Source: Rickettsiales bacterium (GTDB lineage Bacteria; Pseudomonadota; Alphaproteobacteria; Rs-D84). From it: a stretch of 38,561 bases of DNA. A program made the translations under genes and the position numbers. The notes under the pieces were generated by a model. The model saw nothing but the letters and a program-made list of their open reading frames with translations. It searched no databases and was not told the origin of the DNA. This document shows, piece after piece, positions 15,292-21,817 of this stretch (the stretch's first letter is position 1; each line of letters opens with the position of its first letter). Location: NCBI GenBank assembly GCA_031254335.1, contig JAIRUP010000004.1, positions 1-38,561 on the forward strand, written 5' to 3'.

Positions 15292-15510
15292 ATGCTTAAA
15301 ACAATCTTCATATTCCTTGTGAAAATCTATCAGGCCGGGGTGTCGCCCTTTGTTGGCGGGAAGGGCGCATGCCGGTTTTATCCGTCCTGTTCCGAATACA
15401 CGAAACAGGCCATAGAAAAATACGGAATTTTTAAGGGCTGCGCGATGGGCGCAAAGCGAATCGCAAAGTGTCGGCCCGGGGGTGGCAGGGGCTTCGACCC
15501 CGTTCCTTAA
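15292..15510 (+). CDS. yidD: Membrane protein insertion efficiency factor YidD
   Basis: A 72-aa protein of the YidD family, which assists YidC-dependent membrane insertion. The signature is complete: KIYQAGVSPFVGGKGACRFYPS, then CSEYTKQAIEKYGIFKG, and the C-terminal GGGRGFDPVP. The amphipathic N-terminus MLKTIFIFLVKIYQ is typical. The start at 15292 follows the conserved length; the open frame extends upstream into antisense recG and is not used. It is convergent with, and overlaps by 4 bp, a small membrane protein gene. The usual partners rnpA and yidC are absent. Confidence 0.93.
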   Translation: MLKTIFIFLVKIYQAGVSPFVGGKGACRFYPSCSEYTKQAIEKYGIFKGCAMGAKRIAKCRPGGGRGFDPVP

Positions 15511-15791
15511 AACCGGCGGCCTGGGCGGCGGTCGCCTCCAAAATTATTTCCGCCGTTTTGTCCGCCGTGGCGGTGGCCCTGCGATTTCGCGAACCTAAGC
15601 GCGGCCCACTGGACAATCAGGAAACCCCATATCATAAAGACCGGTCCCTCGAAAAAGAACGCGCCGGCGGCGAGTTCGTTCGCGGTGAAGACCAAGGCGG
15701 CAGCGAACTGCGCGAAGAACGCGAGGTTCAGCGCGAGCCATACGATTTTGTTGTATATCTTCTTTGATTTGTAAAGCAGGTTTTTAAGCAT
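15507..15791 (-). CDS. Small membrane protein of unknown function
   Basis: A 94-aa protein that I do not recognise. A basic N-terminus (MLKNLLYKSKKIYNKIV) is followed by two hydrophobic segments (about residues 18-40 and 45-66) and a Gly/Arg/His/Asn-rich tail (RHGGQNGGNNFGGDRRPGRRF) that is probably cytoplasmic. The start is chosen for its AAAAAGGAAAAA ribosome site; an upstream in-frame ATG would lie within a type A fragment. It is downstream of ssrA on the same strand, separated by that repeat. Confidence 0.7.
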   Translation of the reverse strand: MLKNLLYKSKKIYNKIVWLALNLAFFAQFAAALVFTANELAAGAFFFEGPVFMIWGFLIVQWAALRFAKSQGHRHGGQNGGNNFGGDRRPGRRF

Positions 15792-15819
15792 CGTTTTTCC
15801 TTTTTTTAGTTTTATAATA

Positions 15820-15901
15820 CAAAAATTTTTAGCGAGGTTCGGTTTTCCAAACAAGCGGGCGATTTAGGCCGAAAACGAAAAACCGAGCAAAAATTTTTGT
15901 C
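15820..15901 (-). repeat. Type A element, shortened, opposite orientation, after ssrA
   Basis: Read on the minus strand it begins GACAAAAATTTTTGCTCGG and contains TTTTTCGTTTTCGGCC and CCCGCTTG. It is truncated after the first arm of the inner stem (GGAAAACCG), then jumps to CCTCGCTAAAAATTTTT. It is the only copy in this orientation, and it abuts the 3' end of a minus-strand gene (tmRNA). Confidence 0.82.
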
Positions 15902-15904
15902 TTT

Positions 15905-16160
15905 GCCAAGTGCCGGATTCTGTTGCAAGGCTCCGGCGGGCCCCCGGATGACTATTGCTTATTAGGCAGCCATCGCATATTGAGTGTTATCATTAGCACT
16001 CGTTTTAATCAGCCTTTTATGGAAGCAACCCCAAATGCACGCCGCACTTTTATTGTTCAGGTCGAAACATATGTCATCCCCATAGCTTTTTATTGGTGGA
16101 GATGTGGGGTACCGCCCCCCAGTCCCATAAACCTATTCCGAACGGTATTCAGCATTATCT
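15905..16160 (-). ncRNA. ssrA: tmRNA, circularly permuted two-piece form
   Basis: tmRNA rescues stalled ribosomes and tags the nascent chain for degradation. On the minus strand the acceptor piece comes first and ends CATCTCCACCA (CCA end at 16094). After about 11 bp the coding piece starts with GGGGATGAC (about 16081), and GGGGATG pairs with CATCTCC to rebuild the 7-bp acceptor stem. The tag frame reads ANDNTQYAMAA from 15997 and stops TAATAA (TAA at 15964-15962). The ANDN start and the AA end fit alphaproteobacterial tags. The permuted order is diagnostic for Alphaproteobacteria (also known in some cyanobacteria). The outer ends are approximate, and no convincing promoter was assigned. Confidence 0.92.
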
Positions 16161-16209
16161 CTACATTAAGTAGCAATTCGATTTTAATATATATGACAAA
16201 AAATGCAAG

Positions 16210-16237
16210 AAAAAAAGGGCCGCGGATGCAGCCCTTT
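16210..16237 (-). terminator. Intrinsic terminator of pal
   Basis: On the minus strand AAAGGGC and GCCCTTT close a stem followed by a run of T. It lies about 20 bp after the pal stop codon. Confidence 0.8.
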
Positions 16238-16255
16238 AATTCGCAACGGGAACAA

Positions 16256-16672
16256 TTACTTGTTCACGCGGGTCGTGGTGTTGCGGTTCATCTTCCAGAC
16301 ATCCTCGCCAGTGCCTTTGACGGCCGGACGCGATTTGCCATAGGAGATGGTCTTGATGCGCTTGGCATCAACGCCGTCATCCGTTATGACCTTTTTCGAA
16401 GCGTTCGCGCGGCGCGCGCCCAAAGCCAAGTTGTAGGCTTCGGTTCCGCGCTCGTCGCAGTGACCTTCGATGGTCGCCTTGACATTAGCGTGGTTCTTCA
16501 TGTAAAGGGCCTGACCCTTCAAGTTGTCGCGGGCTTCGCTGGATATGGCGGACGAATCAAAAGCGAAGAACGCTTTCTGGCCGTCGAGTTCAGCGGGTTC
16601 CGTGACGCCGCCGCAAGCAACCAATCCGGCGCATGCAGCAGCCATTGCTGTGTATTTGAACAGTTTCATCAA
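16256..16672 (-). CDS. pal: Peptidoglycan-associated lipoprotein Pal
   Basis: Pal anchors the outer membrane to peptidoglycan as part of the Tol-Pal complex. The 138-aa protein has a lipoprotein signal (MMKLFKYT start, lipobox LVAC, Cys20), a very short linker, then the OmpA-like domain: KAFFAFDSSAISSEARDNL, HANVKATIEGHCDERGTEAY, NLALGARRANA and ISYGKSRPAVKGTGEDVW. The Asp and Arg that grip diaminopimelate are in the CDERG and LGARRA segments. It is shorter than typical Pal because the disordered linker is reduced. tolB and ybgF, usually adjacent, are absent. A good AAGGAGGA ribosome site precedes the start. Confidence 0.95.
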   Translation of the reverse strand: MMKLFKYTAMAAACAGLVACGGVTEPAELDGQKAFFAFDSSAISSEARDNLKGQALYMKNHANVKATIEGHCDERGTEAYNLALGARRANASKKVITDDGVDAKRIKTISYGKSRPAVKGTGEDVWKMNRNTTTRVNK

Positions 16673-16679
16673 ATCCTCC

Positions 16680-16707
16680 TTGATTGTCGCTGGTTCCCCG
16701 ATATAAT
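16680..16707 (+). promoter_or_regulatory. Candidate promoter of the UDG-like gene
   Basis: TTGATT (16680-16685), 16 bp, TATAAT (16702-16707), with AGAGG 10 bp before the ATG at 16726. It overlaps the leader region of divergent pal. Confidence 0.55.
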
Positions 16708-16725
16708 GGCACAGAGGTTTGACAA

Positions 16726-17550
16726 ATGCAAGATAATTTACAGAAGACTTTATCGGAGTTCGCGGGTGCCGGGATTCTCTTCGAATTGGAGGAAGAAATT
16801 ACCATAAACAAGAAAGAAGCAAGAGGGCAGAAGGAAGAAGGACCCCCCACCGGCGGCTGCGCCGCCGACTCCCCCGCAAGGGGGGAGTTTCCCTTGATAA
16901 TCCCCAAGGCGGAGCCGGTCGGAGGAGCCGCCGTTTTGTCCGAAGCCCGCGCGGCCGCGGCCGCCGCGGGCGATATGGGCGCGCTGCTTGCCGCAATCAA
17001 GGCTTTCGACAGGAGGACGCCGACCGCGAAACTGGCGAAGAATATTGTTCCGCCGAAGACGGCGGAAAAGGAAGAAGGAGGAAGGAAGAAGGAAGAAGGG
17101 CGGATATTGGTCATTACGGACGGGCCGGGGAAGGACGACGACGAGGCGGGCGTCATAATGTCCGGCGAAGGCGGCGCGATGTTCGCCAAGATGGTCGCCG
17201 CCATAGGATTAAATGCCGCGGAGATTTCCGTTTTTCCCGTAGTCTTCCACAAGCTGCCCGGCGACCGCACCCCGACCAACGACGAGATGGCGGTCGGAAA
17301 AGTTTTCTTCGAGCGGTTCGCGGAACTCGCGCCGCCCGAATTTATTCTGACGCTCGGGCAGTCCGCGTTCTCGTTCGCCGTTCCGGGCGGCGGGACTTTG
17401 GTGCGCGGGCGCGGGAAAGTTTTCGAGGCTTATGGCGCGAAGGTTGTTCCGACTTTCGGGCTGAAATTGCTTATGGCGAAGCCCGAGCATAAAAAAGACG
17501 CCTGGGCCGATTTGCAGAAGTTCAAGGAAGTAATAGGACAAAAAATATAA
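16726..17550 (+). CDS. Degenerate uracil-DNA glycosylase family protein with three repeat-derived segments
   Basis: The C-terminal 150 residues follow the family-4 UDG layout: ILVITDGPGKDDDEAGVIMSG (normally GEAPG...G.PFVG), then FPVVFHKLPGDRTPTNDE, FILTLGQSAF, PTFGLKLLM (normally TFHPAYLL) and DAWADLQKF. The Fe-S cysteines of family 4 are missing, and the catalytic GEAPG and HP motifs are altered, so activity as a glycosylase is doubtful. Residues about 29-39 (type D tract), 39-55 (type C hairpin) and 115-126 (second type D tract) are repeat-encoded and in frame. The last residues GQKI and the stop come from a type A element. It may be a decaying gene or a repurposed structural relative. Confidence 0.75.
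   Translation: MQDNLQKTLSEFAGAGILFELEEEITINKKEARGQKEEGPPTGGCAADSPARGEFPLIIPKAEPVGGAAVLSEARAAAAAAGDMGALLAAIKAFDRRTPTAKLAKNIVPPKTAEKEEGGRKKEEGRILVITDGPGKDDDEAGVIMSGEGGAMFAKMVAAIGLNAAEISVFPVVFHKLPGDRTPTNDEMAVGKVFFERFAELAPPEFILTLGQSAFSFAVPGGGTLVRGRGKVFEAYGAKVVPTFGLKLLMAKPEHKKDAWADLQKFKEVIGQKI
16810..16890. repeat. Type D tract joined to a type C hairpin, inside the UDG-like gene
   Basis: AGAAAGAAGCAAGAGGGCAG (16810 onward) runs into ACCCCCCACC (16842), an inner stem CGGCGGC/GCCGCCG and CTCCCCCGCAAGGGGGGAG. The two families are fused end to end, as also seen near 9946. Confidence 0.85.
17068..17101. repeat. Type D purine tract inside the UDG-like gene
   Basis: GGAAGAAGGAGGAAGGAAGA and following units, translated in frame as an EKEEGGRKKEEGR-like segment. 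Confidence 0.8.
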
Positions 17551-17697
17551 GGCCGGTAATTCGCTTTCGGTCTAAATCGCCCACTACACTTCGAAAAACG
17601 GGGCGTCGCGGCGGCAGGCAAGGCCAGACGACGCCCCATTTTTCTTGGTATTGAACGATTTATCCTCGAAAGCGCGACCGGCCTAATATTTTTTGAG
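17537..17697 (+). repeat. Type A element, full length, at the UDG-like stop codon
   Basis: GGACAAAAAATATAA provides codons GQKI and the stop. The outer stem is AGGCCGGT (17550-17557) with ACCGGCCT (17677-17684), and the inner stem CGGGGCGTCG with CGACGCCCC. It lies between convergent UDG and pyk genes. Confidence 0.92.
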
Positions 17698-17707
17698 TTT
17701 ATTAATT

Positions 17708-17758
17708 ATCCTCGGCGATTTTCTCTCGAAAACGCGATTGCGCTAGGGATTTTTTGAG
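17708..17758 (+). repeat. Type A element, 3' fragment
   Basis: Only the right-hand part remains: CTCGGCGATTTTCTCTCGAA, then ACGCGATTGCGCTAGGG and ATTTTTTGAG. It stands in tandem behind a full copy. Confidence 0.85.
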
Positions 17759-17763
17759 TTATT

Positions 17764-17843
17764 GATGAGACCCCCGATTAAATCGGGGGTGACAAATGAT
17801 ATTAGTTATTACCTGGATGGTCGGATTAAATCCGACCATGACA
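17764..17843. repeat. Two type B hairpins before pyk
   Basis: GATGAGACCCCCGATT/AATCGGGGGTGACA (17764-17794) and CCTGGATGGTCGGATT/AATCCGACCATGACA (17812-17843), a few bases from the pyk stop codon. Confidence 0.88.
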
Positions 17844-17851
17844 TATAAGGA

Positions 17852-19240
17852 TTAGAGGGTTTTGATGGAGATTTTGTCCCCGTTGCCCGATACGACCACG
17901 ACCTTGTCGCCTTTCTTCAAGCCCGCGTTCGACTTGACCGCGTCTTCCCAGGTTTCGCCCACCATCGGGAAGACCCCGCGCGACAGGCACAGCTGATTCG
18001 CGATTATGCTTTCGCGGCTGATGGAGACGATTGGAAGATAGCTTTTGCGCGCCGACAATCTCCGCGTTTGGTCGCCCGTGTCGTCCAAAGACACGACCGC
18101 CGCCGCGTCCTCGGATTCCGCGTAGCCCATAATCGTATCGAACTTCGAATTCTCGTCGTCCAAAAAGTCCCCGTCCGATTCGTCCAATTCGTTTTCGAGG
18201 ATGTCCTCTTCCGTGGCGCGCAAGGTTCTCGCCATCGCGCTTGTCGTTTCGACAGGATACAGGCCCATCGTCGTTTCCTCGCTCGTCATGGTCGAATCCG
18301 CCAGCAGGTATCCAGCCGTCGCTATATCCGAGATTTCCGCGCGAGTCGGGAACAGGCCTTTTTCCATCGAGCCCAGCATTTGCGTCGCGACGATTACAGG
18401 CTTGTTCTTCGCGCGGCATATCCTTATCATCTTGCGCTGGGCCGCCGGGACTTTCTCGAACGGCATTTCAACCGCCAAATCACCGCGCGCAACCATTATG
18501 ACATCGGAGGCCTCGACAATCGCTTCCAACCTGTCGCCCACGACCTGCGGGCGTTCCAGCTTCGAGATAATCTTCACCGGCCTTTTCGTCCGGGCTTCTA
18601 TGAATTTCCGAGCCTCGATAACATCCTCGGCCGTTTGCACGAATGAAATCGCCACGAAATCCGGGTCCAGCGGCAGAACGAATTCCAAATCAGACCTGTC
18701 CTTCTTCGTCAGAATCGACGCCTTTATTTCCGTGTCCGGCAGATTGAATCCGCGGCGGTCCCATATTTCCGAACCGCGGACGACTTCCGTTTCAATCGCC
18801 GAGTCGCCTTTCTTCGCCGTGACCTTCAATTCGATTTTGCCGTCGTTCACCAGGACGCGGTCGCCGACTTTAAGCGACTTCATGACATCCGGGTCCGGCA
18901 ACTGGACGCGCGTTTCGTCCCCGGGCGTCGGGTCGGAATCCAATGTGAATTTCTGCCCCGGAACCAACGGGTATTTCTTGTTTATGCCGCTGGCCTGGCC
19001 GTCCTTGAATTCGCCGATTCTGTGCTTGGGCCCCTGCATGTCCGCCAGGACCGCGATGGGACGGCCCAGCTTTTTAGATATGTCGCGCACCGTTTTCAGC
19101 TTCATCCCCTGGACTTCCTGGGAGTCGTGCGAGAAGTTCAGGCGGCACATGTTCGTGCCGGCTTCATACAATTTCTCGAGCATTTCGGGGGACTGGCTTG
19201 TCGGGCCGATGGTTGTCGTGATTTTCGTCAGTTTCCACAT
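17852..19240 (-). CDS. pyk: Pyruvate kinase
   Basis: Pyruvate kinase makes pyruvate and ATP from phosphoenolpyruvate, the last glycolytic step. The 462-aa protein begins with the usual TKITTTIGPTSQSPEML and has RLNFSHDS, FVAISFVQTAEDV, the catalytic Lys in KIISKLERPQ, MVARGDLAVEMPFEKVP and KPVIVATQMLGSM. The C-terminal domain is present (residues about 340-462). The usual PTRAEVSDVANAVxDGxDAVMLSxETA reads PTRAEISDIATAGYLLADST then MTSEETTMG, an unusual change close to the active-site lid. The start has an AAGGAAG ribosome site and a good promoter upstream. Downstream repeats separate it from the convergent UDG gene. Confidence 0.95.
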   Translation of the reverse strand: MWKLTKITTTIGPTSQSPEMLEKLYEAGTNMCRLNFSHDSQEVQGMKLKTVRDISKKLGRPIAVLADMQGPKHRIGEFKDGQASGINKKYPLVPGQKFTLDSDPTPGDETRVQLPDPDVMKSLKVGDRVLVNDGKIELKVTAKKGDSAIETEVVRGSEIWDRRGFNLPDTEIKASILTKKDRSDLEFVLPLDPDFVAISFVQTAEDVIEARKFIEARTKRPVKIISKLERPQVVGDRLEAIVEASDVIMVARGDLAVEMPFEKVPAAQRKMIRICRAKNKPVIVATQMLGSMEKGLFPTRAEISDIATAGYLLADSTMTSEETTMGLYPVETTSAMARTLRATEEDILENELDESDGDFLDDENSKFDTIMGYAESEDAAAVVSLDDTGDQTRRLSARKSYLPIVSISRESIIANQLCLSRGVFPMVGETWEDAVKSNAGLKKGDKVVVVSGNGDKISIKTL

Positions 19241-19279
19241 TTCGCTTCCTTTTTTGTTCTTGCATTTTTTGGATTCAGG

Positions 19280-19308
19280 ATTATATTACCTTAGCTAAGA
19301 AAAATCAA
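19280..19308 (-). promoter_or_regulatory. pyk promoter with a palindrome in the spacer
   Basis: On the minus strand TTGATT (19308-19303), exactly 17 bp, TATAAT (19285-19280). The spacer contains the perfect palindrome CTTAGCTAAG (19290-19299), a possible operator between divergent pyk and gapR. Confidence 0.65.
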
Positions 19309-19320
19309 GGGGGATTAAAA

Positions 19321-19569
19321 ATGGCAAAAGAAAACAAGGGCGGAATCGCCGCAGACCAATTGGTTTCAATCGTCGAACGAGTCGAAAAGCTGAACGAAGA
19401 GGCCGCGAACATCGCCGCCGACATCAAGGAAGTCTACGCCGAGGCAAAGGGCATCGGCTTCGACACCAAATACATCCGCCAAATCGTGCGGCTTCGCAAG
19501 ATGGACCCGGACGAGATTTCAGAAAACGACGAGATGCTTGCGCTTTACCGCGAGGCCATCGGCATATAA
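19321..19569 (+). CDS. gapR: GapR-family nucleoid protein (DUF2312)
   Basis: GapR binds overtwisted, AT-rich DNA ahead of replication and transcription in Caulobacter and is almost confined to Alphaproteobacteria. The 82-aa protein matches the family end to end: IAADQLVSIVERVEKLNEEA (coiled-coil helix 1), IAADIKEVYAEAKGIGFDTK and YIRQIVRLRKMDPDEISEND, closing with a short helix. The basic RQIVRLRK stretch contributes to DNA binding. AAGGGGG lies 7 bp before the ATG. The gene is divergent from pyk and is followed by a tiny lipoprotein gene. Confidence 0.95.
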   Translation: MAKENKGGIAADQLVSIVERVEKLNEEAANIAADIKEVYAEAKGIGFDTKYIRQIVRLRKMDPDEISENDEMLALYREAIGI

Positions 19570-19574
19570 TAAGG

Positions 19575-19596
19575 AGTCGGCTTCGCGGGAATGACA
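19575..19596. repeat. Degraded type B repeat at the start of the small lipoprotein
   Basis: GTCGGCTTCGCGGGAATGAC ends in the AATGACA tail, which supplies the candidate ATG at 19591 of the next gene. Confidence 0.55.
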
Positions 19597-19719
19597 ATGA
19601 TGAAAAAGTTGCATATTCTTATATTTATACTGGCGGTCGCCGCCGTCGCGGCTTGCGGCGTCAAGTCCAACCTTGAACATCCGAACAAGGATTATCCGCG
19701 GAGCTATCCGACGAAGTAA
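19591..19719 (+). CDS. LptM-like small lipoprotein, 42 aa
   Basis: A very short gene. The signal KKLHILIFILAVAAVAAC ends in a lipobox with Cys22. The mature part CGVKSNLEHPNKDYPRSYPT matches the pattern CGxKxxLxxP...PRxYP of the YifL/LptM family, which in E. coli helps oxidative maturation of LptD. In-frame ATGs at 19591, 19597 and 19600 are all possible; AAGGAG lies upstream of the first. The next feature is a short type A element that starts at the stop codon. In many Alphaproteobacteria this gene lies beside argH/lysA, which are not here. Confidence 0.82.
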   Translation: MTMMKKLHILIFILAVAAVAACGVKSNLEHPNKDYPRSYPTK

Positions 19720-19720
19720 G

Positions 19721-19790
19721 GACGAAAAATAAAAGCGACGCTTCTCGAAAATCTATCCTCGATTTTGCGGCGTCGCTAATATTTTTAGAG
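19721..19790 (+). repeat. Type A element, short form, after the LptM-like gene
   Basis: It starts two bases after the stop codon with GACGAAAAAT. The outer stem AGCGACGC (19734-19741) pairs with GCGTCGCT (19770-19777), then TAATATTTTTAGAG. The inner hairpin of the long form is missing. It lies between convergent lipoprotein and infC genes. Confidence 0.9.
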
Positions 19791-19813
19791 CTTATTATCT
19801 ATAAAATACCGTT

Positions 19814-20356
19814 TTAGATTTTTTTCGGGGTGGCGATGATGGAGCTTCGGTTGCCCATGTCCTTTCCCGCGTCGACGGCCGCGACATCCTTCAACGATTC
19901 GGCGACTTTTTTCAGCATATTGTTCACAAGCTCCTTATTCCTAAGCATGCGCTTGTCGCCCTTGCCCCAGGCCGAAATCTTCACCTTGTGGCCTTCGGCC
20001 AGAAATTCCAGGGTTTTCTTCATTTTGATTTCGAAGTCGTGCGCCTCAATCAGAGGCTTTATCCAAATCTCTTTAAGCTCTGACTGTTTTTGGTTTTTCT
20101 TGGCTTCGGAGAGTTTCTTCTTCTGGTCATACTTGAATTTGCTGTAATCCATAATCTTGGCGATGGGCGGAGTTTGCGTTCCGGCCATTTCCACCAAGTC
20201 GAGGCCGCGTTCGCGCGCCATTTCAAGAGCTTGGGAAATCGGCAATATGCCGACATTCCTTCCCTCGTCATCCACAAGCTGGACGCTGCGCGCCGCTATG
20301 TTCTCGTTGATTTTCGGGCCTTGGGGCCTGCGATTGTCCTGGTTCGGTCTGAAAAT
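19814..20356 (-). CDS. infC: Translation initiation factor IF-3, AUU start codon
   Basis: IF-3 keeps ribosomal subunits apart and checks start-codon pairing. The first ATG/GTG-type start gives only 153 aa and loses the conserved INENIAARSVQLVD segment. The frame is open further up to ATT at 20356, preceded by AGGAAG five bases before, giving 180 aa, the normal IF-3 length. An AUU start on infC is the classical device for autoregulation, because IF-3 discriminates against its own start codon. Both domains are complete: GRNVGILPISQALEMA, KIMDYSKFKYDQKK, then the C-terminal KEIWIKPLIEAHDFEIKMK and HKVKISAWGKGDKR. It lies 20 bp downstream of a DUF4167 gene and is probably cotranscribed with it. 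Confidence 0.95.
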   Translation of the reverse strand: MFRPNQDNRRPQGPKINENIAARSVQLVDDEGRNVGILPISQALEMARERGLDLVEMAGTQTPPIAKIMDYSKFKYDQKKKLSEAKKNQKQSELKEIWIKPLIEAHDFEIKMKKTLEFLAEGHKVKISAWGKGDKRMLRNKELVNNMLKKVAESLKDVAAVDAGKDMGNRSSIIATPKKI

Positions 20357-20376
20357 GGTTTCTTCCTTTGGTTTTA

Positions 20377-20727
20377 TTATCCGTTAATCGCCGCGCCCGA
20401 AATGAAATCCGGGAAGACATTGTCGTCCGGCGCGCTTTCCGCGTCCGCGCTTTCCGTCGCGATTTCCTTCCTGAGGCTTTCCAATTCCTTGGAGTCGCCG
20501 CGGGACAAGTCAATCTTGCCCTGCTCGTCGTTAATCATCCGGCCGTAATGCTCGGCCATTTGGAACAGGCGCTCGCGCTCTATCTTATCAATCGTCGTGC
20601 GCGCGAGGTCCAGGTATTTCTTGCGATTCATGCGCCATTTGTGGCACCGCTGAATCATCATGCCGATATTTCCGCCGCCGCCATTGTTGTTGGAGTAGCC
20701 GTTGTTTCGTCTATTATTATATTGCAT
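20377..20727 (-). CDS. DUF4167-domain protein
   Basis: A 116-aa protein with an Asn/Gly/Arg-rich N-terminus (MQYNNRRNNGYSNNNGGGG) followed by a helical repeat-like block (KYLDLARTTIDKIERERLFQ then MAEHYGRMINDEQ). This layout, a disordered RNA-binding-like head and a helix pair ending AEHYxR, defines the DUF4167 family found in Alphaproteobacteria; its function is unknown. In many of these bacteria it neighbours prmC/prfA; here it precedes infC, so a translation-linked role is plausible. A promoter of usual spacing and an AGGATA ribosome site are present. Confidence 0.85.
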   Translation of the reverse strand: MQYNNRRNNGYSNNNGGGGNIGMMIQRCHKWRMNRKKYLDLARTTIDKIERERLFQMAEHYGRMINDEQGKIDLSRGDSKELESLRKEIATESADAESAPDDNVFPDFISGAAING

Positions 20728-20756
20728 TCATTATCCTAAAAGTTGGGAACATTGGA

Positions 20757-20785
20757 ATTTTATTGCATATCGCGCAAAAACGCAA
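20757..20785 (-). promoter_or_regulatory. Candidate promoter of DUF4167-infC
   Basis: On the minus strand TTGCGT (20785-20780), 17 bp, TAAAAT (20762-20757), about 29 nt before the ATG. Confidence 0.5.
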
Positions 20786-20786
20786 G

Positions 20787-21749
20787 TTAAAAATATTCAT
20801 TCAGCAAATCTTTCAATAATTGCATTTCACCCGGAAGGGGGGAGTGCAGCTTTATGGGCTTGCCGGTTATCGGGTGCGCGAACTCCAATGTTCCAGCGTG
20901 GAGCATTTGGCCGCCGGTCCAATTTTCCATGAAATCGAGGAGCGGGCCGGGATGGACGGATTGGATTTTATGGCGCGCGCCGCTGCCGTAGGTATTGTCC
21001 CCGACAAGGGGGAAGCCGTGCGTGGATAAATGGACGCGGATTTGGTGCGTGCGGCCCGTCAAGAGGCGCGCCTTGATTTCCGCCACGCCCGCCCGCGGCC
21101 AGACAGCCCGCGTTTCGGCGAGCGTCGTCGCGGGCTTGCCGCCGATTTTGACCAGGGCCATTTTCTGCCGGTTCTTTTTGCTGCGCCGGATGTTCCCCGA
21201 AATCTCCGCGCTTTCCCAAGAGGGAACGCCCCACACGAACGCCGTATATTCGCGTTTCAAGTCGTGCCGGGAAAACATTTCCGAGAGCTTGGCGAAGGCA
21301 GTATCCGTCTTGGCCGCGACCAGGATTCCCGAGGTGTCCTTGTCGAGGCGATGGACTATGCCCGGGCGGAGATTGTCCCCGCCGCCCGCGAGCGCGGTAT
21401 GCGACAAAAGCATTTGGACGAATGTTTCGGTTTCCCGTCCCGCGCCCGGATGGGTTGCGATTCCGCGGGGCTTTACGGCGGCGATGATGTGGGGGTCTTC
21501 GTAGAGGATGTTCAGCTTCGACCCCCCACCGAAACCGCGAAGCGGTTTCGACTCCCCCGCAGGGAGGGAGTTAATTATAATTTCGAGGGTGTCGCCGGGG
21601 CGGGCGGGCGCAGACCATTTCGCGGGCTTTCCGTTCAATGTCATTTCCATCTTTTGGATTTTGGAGCGCGACAGTTCCGGCATAAGCGACTGCGCCGCCG
21701 CGTCCAGGCGGGGGAAGGGTTCGGTAATGGCGAAGTTTTTTTTATTCAT
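20787..21749 (-). CDS. Ribosomal large-subunit pseudouridine synthase, RluD/RluC family, with a type C insertion
   Basis: Pseudouridine synthases of this family modify 23S rRNA. The 320-aa protein has an S4-like N-terminus (RLDAAAQSLMPELSRSKIQK), the catalytic HRLDKDTSG motif with Asp136, LTGRTHQIRVHLSTHGFPLVGDNTYG, and the usual end IKLHSPLPGEMQLLKDLL. Residues 61-78 (SLPAGESKPLRGFGGGSK) are encoded by a type C repeat (21521-21571). It falls between the S4 domain and the catalytic domain (NILYEDPHIIAAVKPRG), where a flexible linker can accept extra residues. RluD versus RluC cannot be settled here. Another type C copy lies just upstream of the start. Confidence 0.92.
   Translation of the reverse strand: MNKKNFAITEPFPRLDAAAQSLMPELSRSKIQKMEMTLNGKPAKWSAPARPGDTLEIIINSLPAGESKPLRGFGGGSKLNILYEDPHIIAAVKPRGIATHPGAGRETETFVQMLLSHTALAGGGDNLRPGIVHRLDKDTSGILVAAKTDTAFAKLSEMFSRHDLKREYTAFVWGVPSWESAEISGNIRRSKKNRQKMALVKIGGKPATTLAETRAVWPRAGVAEIKARLLTGRTHQIRVHLSTHGFPLVGDNTYGSGARHKIQSVHPGPLLDFMENWTGGQMLHAGTLEFAHPITGKPIKLHSPLPGEMQLLKDLLNEYF
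21521..21571. repeat. Type C repeat inside the RluD-type gene
   Basis: ACCCCCCACC, inner stem CGAAACCGC/GCGGTTTCG, then CTCCCCCGCAGGGAGGGAG. It is translated in frame on the minus strand. Confidence 0.9.
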
Positions 21750-21760
21750 AATTTTTTTTG

Positions 21761-21813
21761 ACCCCCCACCAAAAACGGCAGAGCCGTTTTTGGCTCCCCC
21801 ACAAGGGGGGAGC
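21761..21813. repeat. Type C repeat upstream of the RluD-type gene
   Basis: ACCCCCCACC, inner stem CAAAAACGGC/GCCGTTTTTG, then CTCCCCCACAAGGGGGGAG. It lies between two codirectional minus-strand genes. Confidence 0.92.
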
Positions 21814-21817
21814 TAAT

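Noticed and set aside
14082-15299. A 405-codon open frame antisense to recG
   Set aside because: Arg/Phe-rich translation without motifs, opposite a conserved helicase; a shadow frame.
20811-20850. Type C fragment at the end of the RluD-type gene (GGAAGGGGGGAG)
   Set aside because: The translated HSPLPGEMQLLKD is the normal family C-terminus, so the G-run is native coding sequence.
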